From assembly GCF_947172395.1 (NCBI RefSeq), contig NC_069087.1, positions 9,567,107 to 9,631,106 on the forward strand: a stretch of 64,000 nt of DNA, written 5' to 3'. Positions 56,001 to 64,000 of the stretch are shown one piece after another. The number at the start of each line of letters is the position of its first letter. Positions within the stretch are counted from its first letter, which is position 1. The stretch is from Bicyclus anynana (taxonomy: Eukaryota; Arthropoda; Insecta; Lepidoptera; Nymphalidae). The translations under genes and the position numbers were made by a program. The notes under the pieces are model-generated. The model was given only the letters and a program-made list of their open reading frames with translations. It was not told where the DNA came from and did no database searches.

Positions 56001-59000
56001 TTGATCTTACATAATACTTTTGAGAGTTCTACTTAATGCTATATCAAGTATTATATTATATCTAATCTTTTGTATTTGCAAGTAAAGGTGTGAGTAACAC
56101 GAAAATTAGTCATTGTTCTTTAATGATAATATGGAAGTGCCAAATTGATTTGTCATTTTGGTGTATTTGGGTAATAGATACGTCTTATAAAATATGTTAA
56201 GATTATTTCTTTTGTTTACATTTTGTATGTGTGGCTTAGTTTTAATAAAATAAAACCTGAGTTCGAGTTATTTTCTATCTATGATCTGAGTGGCTCTGTA
56301 TTAGTAATTAATAAATTAATAAACTAAACGTAACGTTCATGTGATCTATATTATATATATAAAAATGAATTGCTGTTCGTTAGTCTCGCTAAAACTCGAG
56401 AACGGCTTAACGGATTTATCTTATCTTGGTCTTGAAATGTTCGTGGAGGTACAGGGTAGGTTTAAAAGGTGAGAAAAATTTAAATAATATCCGGAAAAAT
56501 CCTAAAAACTGCCCTTTTCTATTTCCCATACAAACGTTTAAGAGTCAAGCGGTATGGGTAGGGTAGGGGTAGGGTAGGGGTAGGGTAGGGTAGGGGTAGG
56601 GTAGGGGTAGGGTAGGGTAGGGTAGGGTAGGGGTAGGGTAGGGGAAGAGGTATAGAAGGGTAGAGTAGGGATAGAGAATAAGTGCACTTATGTCAAAACA
56701 AAGCTTGACCGGGTCCGCTAGTTTTATATAAAAGTTGGCGTTCCTAATAATATATGTTACTTATTTTAAAGTAATTTGTGGGTTTACAGATGAATTTAAA
56801 AAGAAAGACTTCAAGTGGCCTGATACTGAGCTCATTAAATATTTAACCTATTTTTAATTTAATTTAACCAAGATTAGACATTTTAACTAAAATTAATGGA
56901 TACGTCAGATCTTTTACTAACCTAACAGCATATAATCCAAATTCCCATATATTAGGATTATATCCTGCAGTTTAAGAGAAGTTTTATAAAAAAATTTAAA
57001 AATTATGGATGATGATAAATTAGATAAAATTTTAAGTCACAAGTTAAGTTTTTTCGTTATTGTTTGAAAATCATGACCAGGGTTCAAGTTAGTAGGTAAT
57101 CACTAATAAAGTATCATCATAGAATTCATAATAGTACCTATACAAGGTAGGCACGAGTACTATTATGTATTCACTTTGTTTTGTTAATGGACATATATGA
57201 AAGTATATTACCATTAATATACGGCAAAGTTAGTGAATAGGCCAGCTGGAACTACTAATATCAACTAGGTATTTTTAGTAATTCTTCTCACTCGTGGTTT
57301 CGTATTATCAAAAGGCTTTACTGAATACGGAAAATGCGGCCGTTATTGCTTTGATGTTAATTAGGTAGCTAACATACTTTAAAGTTAGTGAATTTGCCGA
57401 AAGGACTGACGTGTGACCAAATCTCGGTAGTAGGTACCTACTTGATATCACGAGAGACCGTTTGTGTGGTGTGACGATTCCGTTTGCAGAATTTATCATA
57501 TATGCAATTTACACTAACATGCGGTTGCTATATCTATGTGCTGAGCCGATATAACCACAAGCTAATTTGAATTATTATAATCCACTTCTTGTTTTTAAAT
57601 TAGATACGAGTACATTTACAAAAAAAAAAGAAAAAATTAATGTGCATTAATAGCGACTTGCTGGTACCTGAGGAGATAAAATAAAGCTTTTACGTTTAAA
57701 ATTAGATCGAAACACTTTTTTGGGTGTGTTAAACATTACCAAAAATAAATAAAACATGTACCTGTCGATGTTTTAACATGCACGATTTATATTAAAATCC
57801 TATTTTTGAAAACATAATATAATCCTATTTTTGAAAACATACAGTTTTTTATTAATTTTGATTAATTAATTATTTAAGTACTTCTAGTTTCTGTTAAACT
57901 CAAAGCTTTTAACTTTCTAACTCATAACATTGTTCAGCCTTATTCAGGTGTAAACACTACACACTACTCGTGGATAATATATCAACGCTCGAGTATGTAA
58001 ATTGAATTAGTAGGTAGGTATACATATTATAATCTAAGTAGGTGTCTATTGATAATAATGTTATTATACAAATATACATATTACGGTTTCATTTGTTTCA
58101 TTGTACGGCATGAGAGTTTAATTTTCATTAATGTTTACATTACTATTACTATTAATATTAATTGATGGTGAATCTTGTTGGCATTAACTGCATAAAAATA
58201 AAAAAAAATCGTGCGCTTTTTCGGTACTGTGCGATATTTATACGTAATTGTACCTACTCTACAATTTATGATAACAATAAAGTACAGGAAAATATTTTAA
58301 ATATTATACATATTTAGATTTACATTAAATTATAATTTTGTAATTTGAGATTTTTATCTGTGATGCATAGCAAATGGTGACATGAAATCTAGCCTGAATT
58401 AATTTCATTTAAAAATAAAAATTAACGACTAATTAAAATACCTACATAAATATTCTGTAAATATAGATTAGGTACAGTTGTTTAACAGTGAGAATTATTA
58501 AGTAAGTTTGCATGTATGTAAATAAAAACATATTTTAAATATAATATTAAAATAAAATAAAGTTTGCTATCTTTTGACACATAGATTTTGTAAAAAAATG
58601 TGACAACTGTAATCGAGCTCATCAATACTGAGGCACAAGTGATCATCGCATTCAATTTCAGTTTTTTTTGGAAAAATCTTTTTATGAATATTAATAATTA
58701 ATAATCGTTTGTACATTACCCCTTCCAAAATGGAGGGGTAATGTACAAACGATTATTAATATTCATAAAAATAAATTGACTCACCTATTATATTAATCAT
58801 CCAAAGACAACATCTAAATATGTATAACAGTTTTGCAAGTTGTTTGGCTGTGTTTTAACAGACTTCTATGAAAGGCGGATGATCTCAATTCGGTTCGTTG
58901 TTTCAAATGTAACTTTATGCATGCGCAACGATTTCACTACTGTTGGACTATTTGTATACAACTTCTCTATTAGTTTCTCTAACTAGGGAATATATTATAA

Positions 59001-60758
59001 TTATAAATATTTAAACTGGAATCGTATTTGACACGAATTTCTAAAGGAGAAGTCCGAAATTGGGCCCTCTCTTCAGAACAATTCAGAAATGAAAAATGTA
59101 CTAAAAATCTTGTATTTTGACTAGATTACTCCATTTGAATTTTGGTCGAAATAATATTGGCCAACAGGGATAATGAGCTGATTTCATTATTTTCATAATG
59201 ATCCAGCTTTGCAAATGCATATTTCATTGATTGACATTGGTTGCCAGGTGTCTTTGAAAATTTGCGCTGTTTGAATGTGAACGTCAATGTCATCGGATAC
59301 GTTTGACAGTGAATTAATTTTATGTATTCGATTGACATCAAATTCATTGCATTATATGTGTCAAACTCACAGTTTTCCTAGAGATTTTGATAAAATTAAT
59401 GTCAAATCTCTAGAAAAACTATCAGTTTGACACAGATAATGCAATGAATTTGATGTGAAATAAATCCAATCTAGTTGCGCAAATGCACCTCTATGAAGTA
59501 ATTTACGCTTTGTATCGTTTGATTTTTGGGCTCGAATTTGTATGGAGACTGGTTTACCCTTTTCGAATTTCTTGGTTCTGCATTAGTTGTAAGTTGTAAC
59601 CAGCCTACCTCTACCTGTCTACCTGATATACTACCTGTTATTTCACTATCACTTGGTACATAATTAAAAAGATTTTCAAGCTTTCCTAGTTGTTGTTTGT
59701 GGATAAAAAAAACATATGAGTGTGTACACAAACTATTATGATCGGGATGTGCGAGTTTAGGCTTTTTAGTGCAAAATAAAAATCCAATGCCATGTCGTGC
59801 ACGACTTCTTTGTGACTTCAATGAAATAAATTATCTAATTTACTTAGCGATCGCGGACAATTCGTGTTAAATTATTTTTCACGTTTAGTTTATTGTGTGT
59901 AGAGATATATATATATCCGTAACTACGTACTAAATAAATAAGGACTAATAAATTGGTCACGAATCTATCGGACAAATAGGTGGGTACAGGGTGTGTCTTG
60001 TTAGTTAAGTAAAGCGAAAAATTATTATTGTTGGTGATTTAATAAAAATGTTTAACGACATTTAACATTTTGTGTAAACCTGAAACGAGAACATACTAGG
60101 TTTATTTTTAGATTCGTGCCATAGAATTTAGATAAGATGTCATTGCGTAATAGTGTACACAGTACATAATATTATGCACAAATAGTTATACCTAATTAAA
60201 ATAGTAATCAGCACGTCGTTGTCGGAACATTAAGCTACTCGTAACTTGACTTGTAGGTAAGTAAATAGATCGTGTAAATCATAATATTTCTTATTATCGT
60301 ACCTCTAGGGGTTTAATAATAAGAAATATTAAATGGTTAAAATATTTCAAATTTCGATTTGTGTACTATAAAATGATTGCATTAGAAGTCTAGCTTAGAT
60401 ACTAAAAATTTAGTACCTGCATAAATACTTAAAAAGAAACATTTAGAATTAACAGTATAATGACTGATCAATTTATTTATCAGTCAACAACAATTTCTGA
60501 GAACTAGTATAAATAACACAATGACATGGGATTTATCTTTAAATATTCAAATGAGTGTTCTTACCTCCTCCGCTCTTGTAGCAAAGATAAGGGAACCGCC
60601 ACACATTGCCAAGGCCAACGGAGTACCCGACGCAGGCCAGTACAAATTGTATCTTATTGGCCCAGAAAGGTCTTCGCGGTTTCAAGTGCACCGTTTCGGC
60701 GTCTTCTTCTTCTTCGCCACAATCACTATCGTGGGATGCTGTGTCTTCATCTGGAGGC
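47036..60758 (-). CDS. ine: Inebriated, SLC6-family Na+/Cl- dependent transporter (5' end missing)
   Basis: Nine in-phase exons: 60565-60758, 54833-54967, 51528-51747, 50915-51411, 50703-50815, 49923-50202, 48396-48628, 47036-47146 and no more found upstream, giving about 593 residues to the TAG at 47036-47038 (eight listed exons cover all transmembrane segments). SLC6 proteins co-transport small amino acids, amines or osmolytes with Na+ and Cl-. Inebriated is an insect-specific branch tied to neuronal excitability and osmoregulation. Marks are an acidic N-terminal tail, RRPFWANKIQFVLACVGYSV then GLGNVWRFPYLCYKSGGGAF (TM1), the extracellular Cys pair in WASCSNRWNTPQCWVP, GLNSQFAIVEVVVTSIQDG (TM8) and a Cys-rich C terminus SLCDCGIADCDLCC. 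The exon at 60758 begins mid-protein, so the start lies further right. The substrate is not established. Confidence 0.9.
47265..47462 (-). mobile_element. Truncated tRNA-derived SINE, reverse orientation
   Basis: The reverse complement carries AGTGGGTATGACCTCTGCCT, GGTTCGAATCCGG and GTGAAGGAAAAACATTGTG, like the SINE at 23676-23994. The tail portion is lost. Confidence 0.75.
47490..47824 (+). mobile_element. Complete Helitron-like element with GGGTA tract, 335 bp
   Basis: It starts TCTATAATATATATAAAAG and ends GCGGACGAAGTCGCGGGCGT then CCGCTAG (47821-47824) before T. It has the GGGTAGGGGTAGGGTAGG tract near 47745-47773, just inside the 3' end. Confidence 0.8.
48180..48347 (+). mobile_element. 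Small Helitron-like element, 168 bp
   Basis: It starts TCTATACTTATAAAAC after A and ends GAACGTCTGCTAG (48344-48347) before T. It lies in the last intron of ine, 48 bases from the next exon edge. Confidence 0.75.
48629..49922 (-). other. ine intron between the last-but-two and last-but-one coding exons
   Basis: It holds the SINE-like fragment at 48748-48830 and old repeat-like sequence around 49500-49560. It is otherwise featureless. Confidence 0.4.
48748..48830 (+). mobile_element. tRNA-like SINE fragment
   Basis: TGGCACGTGAAAGTGGTTCT then GGGTTCGATTCCCAAACAG resembles a tRNA-type A-B box region. It is isolated, so it is probably a SINE head and not a tRNA gene. Confidence 0.4.
50203..50702 (-). 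other. ine intron (50203-50702)
   Basis: AT-rich intron sequence with no recognised element. Confidence 0.4.
52091..52150 (-). mobile_element. Helitron-like 3' end fragment
   Basis: CTAGCGGACGCCCACAATTTCG follows A at 52090, the reverse complement of a Helitron terminus. A 5' partner might be the TATAGATA near 52730, which would make the 52186-52500 repeat its cargo, but this is uncertain. Confidence 0.55.
52186..52500. repeat. Dispersed repeat, copy 2 (first copy at 1555-1910)
   Basis: Collinear with 1555-1910. A 121-residue open frame over this stretch is not conserved in the other copy and is not reported as a gene. Confidence 0.6.
53744..53751. repeat. 8-bp target duplication of hAT MITE (left)
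   Basis: CCATAGCG, repeated at 54109-54116. Confidence 0.88.
53752..54108. mobile_element. hAT MITE, 357 bp
   Basis: The 15-bp perfect terminal inverted repeats CAGGGTAGGCGAACC and GGTTCGCCTACCCTG with an 8-bp duplication CCATAGCG identify a hAT element. Subterminal CGTGCCAT words recur near both ends, likely transposase sites. No coding capacity. Confidence 0.92.
54109..54116. repeat. 8-bp target duplication of hAT MITE (right)
   Basis: CCATAGCG, identical to 53744-53751. Confidence 0.88.
56345..56721 (+). mobile_element. Complete Helitron-like element, second terminus type, 377 bp
   Basis: It starts TCTATATTATATATATAAAA after A (56344). It ends AAGCTTGACCGGGTCCGCTAG before T (56722), with a GACC/GGTC hairpin near the end. 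A GGGTAGGGGTAGGGTAGGGG minisatellite (56535-56680) lies just inside the 3' end. Confidence 0.8.
58679..58771. repeat. Small foldback element
   Basis: TTTTTATGAATATTAATAAT and CGTTTGTACATTACCCCTT pair with AGGGGTAATGTACAAACG and ATTATTAATATTCATAAAAA. The arms are about 41-48 bases. The left arm has an extra TAATAAT. Confidence 0.75.
59336..59455. repeat. Foldback element with 52-bp imperfect arms
   Basis: CATCAAATTCATTGCATTAT through CTAGAGATTT pairs with AAATCTCTAG through ATAATGCAATGAATTTGATG. Only a few mismatches. Confidence 0.75.
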
Positions 60759-60827
60759 CTGTAAAACGATTTACATGATTTTCCAAATAAGACCGATATG
60801 CTGTAAAATGCTTGTGATAGGATTTTG

Positions 60828-60905
60828 ACGAGGATGACCTCTGTGGTACAGTGCTGTGATTCTCAACAGAGATGTCCTGAGTTCGATTCCCAACGGGTCA
60901 TTCAC
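60828..60905 (+). mobile_element. tRNA-like SINE fragment
   Basis: GAGGATGACCTCTGTGGTAC followed by GAGTTCGATTCCCAACGGG has A- and B-box-like words. It is too short to assign a family. Confidence 0.4.
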
Positions 60906-60943
60906 GGCTTCGGCTTCATTTTTTTAAATTTGCAATCAAGAAC

Positions 60944-61056
60944 TTATAACTCGCAAGTGCGAGTTTCGAGTTCACCTCTATCTCTCTTTGTTTAACACGA
61001 TACTATTGAATGAGAAAGATAGCGGTGAATTCGAAACTCGCACTTACGAGTTATAA
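60944..61056. repeat. Foldback element with 43-bp arms
   Basis: TTATAACTCGCAAGTGCGAG through CTATCTCTC pairs with GAGAAAGATAG through CTCGCACTTACGAGTTATAA, with a short spacer. Probably a MITE. Confidence 0.75.
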
Positions 61057-61735
61057 ATAATACATCGTTAAAGAATAGCATTGCAGATACTTGTATGTTG
61101 CTTGCTTACCTATTTTGGTCTAAGTTTTAACAACCATTCTCACATTGCTACTATCTAGTTACATTACGTACTCATTATTAGGGCTTTCGAAATCGTACTT
61201 TACGTTTTGATTTTAATTTTTATTCGTCATATCATGACTTATCACAATAAAAGTAAGTGAAAGTAGTCCTACTGTTTTCTCTCAAATAAAGCAAGGTCAC
61301 TTAATTCCTACTATGCATAATTAGTCCTCAAGTATCAGGTACATTCAGAAAGTAAATTGCAAGGTTAAACTTTTATAATTGACCAAAACATAAGTACTGT
61401 CATGTCAGGATTTATGATCGTTTTACTACATTTCACATGCGTTTATGTGTTCTGTATAACCTTCAAACTTGCTCACTAAAAATACTGTGGCAATATTTGA
61501 TTAAGAATTACGGGAGACGAGGCGCTTATGTGGTTATATTTGTGTCAAGTGTATTTTGACTAAGCATCTACTAGAGCTTGAATACTCATAGATATCTATG
61601 TTTCAGTCATTTATGTAATATCATTATTTCTTTTATACTTCTGACAAACGATGGTTATAAAATAATATTGAAATAGTAGCCTATAACTGGATCGTTGCAC
61701 CAGCGACCACGGGTCAGGCTATAAAATATATAGCT
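61057..61735. other. Non-coding DNA upstream of the first found ine exon
   Basis: AT-rich. I see no exon, promoter motif or repeat I can name. Confidence 0.35.
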
Positions 61736-62219
61736 CTAGCGGACCCGGTCAAGCTTCGCTTTGAACACCTACCCTACCCCACCCTATCCCTACCCTACCC
61801 CTACCCTACCTCTATCCTACCCTTCCCTGTCTCTACCCTACTCTGTAATATCGATTTTTAGCTTCCTACCTTGAAAACTGCGAAAAGTCGCTTAAAAAAT
61901 TTCACTCCCTCTTTTAAAAGTTTGGGGCGGATTTTCAAAAAAACAAAAATGATGCACAGTTTTTTTGTTAGTCACAAGCACTCTGCATACCAGTTATTAG
62001 CTTTCTGCCTTGGAAATTGCGGAATGCTCCATACAAACTTCCACGCCCTCATTTTAGGAAAGTGCGGGGTCAGAAAAAGACAAAAAGTAGCCTATGTCAC
62101 CATTCTTTCAATTATCTCCACTTAAAAAAGCACGTCAATTCGTCGCTACGTTTTGCCATGAAAGATGGACAAACAAAGAGACACACACAATTTCACATTT
62201 ATAATATTAAAAGTATGGA
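61736..62219 (-). mobile_element. Helitron-like element, second terminus type, 484 bp
   Basis: The minus strand begins TCCATACTTTTAATATTATA (plus 62219 leftward) and ends GCGAAGCTTGACCGGGTCCG then CTAG (plus 61736-61739). The CCCTA-type tract at 61772-61845 lies just inside the 3' end, as in the copy at 56345-56721. The flanking base at the 3' end is not the expected one. Confidence 0.7.
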
Positions 62220-62538
62220 TTTCTTTCTTCTAAGAAATTTTCAGTAAAATTTCTCAGCTTAGAGTTGGAAAGTTGGTGGTGTTTGTTAGACCCACGTGCC
62301 TTGTAGAAAACATCGAGCTGTTGGTCTCGATCATTAAGTACATTACATTTGATAGTGATCGTTAAAACCGTGCGTCACCCAGCAACCCGCATTGTCGCAG
62401 CGTAGTGGGTCTAAGCTTCATACCCCTCTCCTATAAAAATGTAGGCCTTATAGTGGATCGTTAAAATAGGCTGGTAATAATGATTAAACAGAAACAAGCA
62501 TTACTTTGCGGAAGCTTATCATATACTTGTCTTCGGAA

Positions 62539-62729
62539 TCTATACTATTATTATAAAGCTGAAGAGTTTGTTTATTTGTTTCATAGAACGCGTTAATCCC
62601 AGGAACTACTGGTCCGATTTTAAAAATTCTTTCAGTGTTAGATAGCCCATTTATCAAGGAATACTATATTATTCCTGTATTCTTACGGGAACGGGAACCA
62701 CGCGGGTGAAACCGCGCGGCGTCAGCTAA
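62539..62729 (+). mobile_element. Small Helitron-like element, 191 bp
   Basis: It starts TCTATACTATTATTATAAAG after A (62538) and ends GAAACCGCGCGGCGTCAG then CTAA, a CTRR-type end. It shares CAGGAACTACTGGTCCGATT-type interior sequence with the 35960 copy. Confidence 0.7.
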
Positions 62730-64000
62730 AAGAAACATCTTCTGAGGATGTTCCGGTTTCGGAGTAAAAGGTACATAGAGGATTTTTTGTCAGGTCTAAA
62801 CTTAATTTCGAAACTTTTTATAAATTATATTTTAGATGATGTTTTATAAAATTGTAAAATATTAAGCAAACAACAACTACTTACAAGACTATATTAAAAA
62901 GATAGACCTACATTTTAGAAGTACAGTTTAACGGCTCGTGCATTTTATTAGCGAAAGTTCTTTTGGCACGGCTAACTATGTATTAAGACCATATACCACC
63001 AAGTGCGTATTTCTGTTTGTTGGGCTCATAATTATGTATCTAATAAAATACCATTTTTCTTCTATTTCAGGTACTTAACTTATATCTATCATTTCTTCTT
63101 CAGAAACCTGGCTTCTGTAGATATTTGCAGAGAGTCCAATTTTCAATTACAAAGTTAATCTACTAACCATTTGGAAGGGAAGTTAAAAAAACAACCAAAA
63201 TAGGAAACAGTTTCGCGGAATGACCGTGAACTTTGTGTTCGAGGATGACGATGATGATGAACACATTTTGTTGTTGGTATCAAGAGGGATGATGACAGTT
63301 TTTTAAATTGTATATAAATTAGGAGTATGCTAATAGTAAAGTAATTTTGTAAAAGTAACAGGGTATCTGCGATCATTACTTTCGGAGCTACAGGGATTTA
63401 AAGGGTAACATTTGCGGCGCTGCCACGGATCCCTGAAAAACGCCCCACACAAAATGGTACGATTTAATGACGTCGTAGGTGCATATTGATCGTTAGATTT
63501 GTATGGGCGGTCAAACAAAATTACTAATATCTTTGTTATTTGTGCGTTTATGTTTATAGTTCATGTATTAAAAAATGTCACATTTAATGTAAGGAAGCTA
63601 AAACTGTATGAATTTTCATCTAATTACGATAAAATATTTTAAATTGATTTTGAAATTTTATAATTTTATTTATTTGCAAATATTCAGTCAATCTTTGCTT
63701 TATATGTATAAATTAGTTAACATTGACCTTATTTACCCGAATGTATCATAAAAATCAATATATTCAAACCTAGTCATCATCCCTATTGAGCTATGGCTAC
63801 AAGAATGTCTAAAATAAACTAGCTTAGAGTTATCGACTTGTGTAATATTGTTTTAGTTTAAGTAGCTATGTATGTTCATATCGTACAACGGATTTAGTGC
63901 AGTAGTAAATTATTTACTAAAATACCTATCAAGTTCGACTCTGACATTGGTAAAAAAATCCTTAATTCATGATGTTAGTAAAACTTATTCACTGACATCG
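62730..64000. other. Right edge of the window
   Basis: AT-rich DNA that is probably intron or 5' flank of ine. I found no N-terminal ine exon here with confidence. No other gene is visible. Confidence 0.4.

Larger units (their letters stand above)
54968..60564 (-). other. Large ine intron (54968-60564)
   Basis: A 5.6-kb intron. Listed separately are a Helitron (56345-56721) and two foldback elements (58679-58771, 59336-59455). The rest is AT-rich. A 116-codon open frame at 59471-59821 (minus) has no recognisable domain and is within chance expectation. Confidence 0.45.

Noticed and set aside
59471..59821. 116-codon minus-strand open frame in an ine intron
   Set aside because: It has no recognisable domain, no supporting splice context and a length within chance expectation for AT-rich DNA of this size.
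60521..60828. Plus-strand frames of 85-100 codons
   Set aside because: They are antisense shadows of the ine exon at 60565-60758, whose minus-strand translation contains the conserved first transmembrane segment.
63330..63518. Possible N-terminal exon of ine
   Set aside because: The minus-strand frame has no similarity to the inebriated N terminus, and no matching donor in phase with the exon at 60758 was found.

Overview
This window is nuclear DNA of an insect, very probably a butterfly or moth. It is AT-rich. Its genes are split by introns with canonical GT/AG junctions, and introns and intergenic DNA are packed with lepidopteran-type transposable elements: Helitron-like elements ending in a GCGGACG...CGTCCGCTAG hairpin terminus, tRNA-derived SINEs, hAT MITEs, and RTE, CR1-like and I/R1-like LINE pieces. 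No species can be named from the sequence alone.

Layout. 204-3553 (+): a five-exon WD40-like protein. 4373-10073 (-): a nearly full-length two-ORF LINE with a 12-bp target duplication. 11605-12042 (-): complex I subunit NDUFB11/ESSS. 12538-13156: a non-autonomous hAT element. 13732-17294 (-): the SNARE Sec20/BNIP1, with a complete small Helitron in an intron. 18380-21933 (+): the RNA ligase RtcB, divergent from Sec20 and tail-to-tail with the next gene. 22170-35327 (-): a complete 12-exon glycerol kinase with a C-terminal membrane anchor. Its 4.9-kb second intron holds a 4.66-kb Helitron-like element carrying about 37 tandem repeats that contain GC-rich hairpins. 35640-37286: an RTE fragment and nested Helitrons. 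38665-44975 (+): a small two-exon acidic/basic protein whose single intron is filled by a 5.6-kb DIRS-type retroelement with inverted terminal repeats and an internal complementary region. 47036-60758 (-): most of the SLC6 transporter inebriated (ine). Its N-terminal exon(s) lie outside the window or were not found. 60759-64000: intron or flank of ine with more Helitrons.

The host genes are unrelated housekeeping or physiological genes (respiration, ER-Golgi SNARE traffic, tRNA splicing/ligation, glycerol metabolism, osmolyte/neurotransmitter transport) and do not form a pathway. The most unusual material is in the mobile elements: the hairpin-bearing minisatellite inside a Helitron, G-rich GGGTA minisatellites at the same 3' subterminal place in many Helitron copies, the intact DIRS terminal architecture, a LINE whose insertion can be read against a paralogous empty site, and a perfect 104-bp-arm palindrome. 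All splice junctions were deduced by eye from reading frame, GT/AG sites and family conservation, and no transcript or database comparison was possible.
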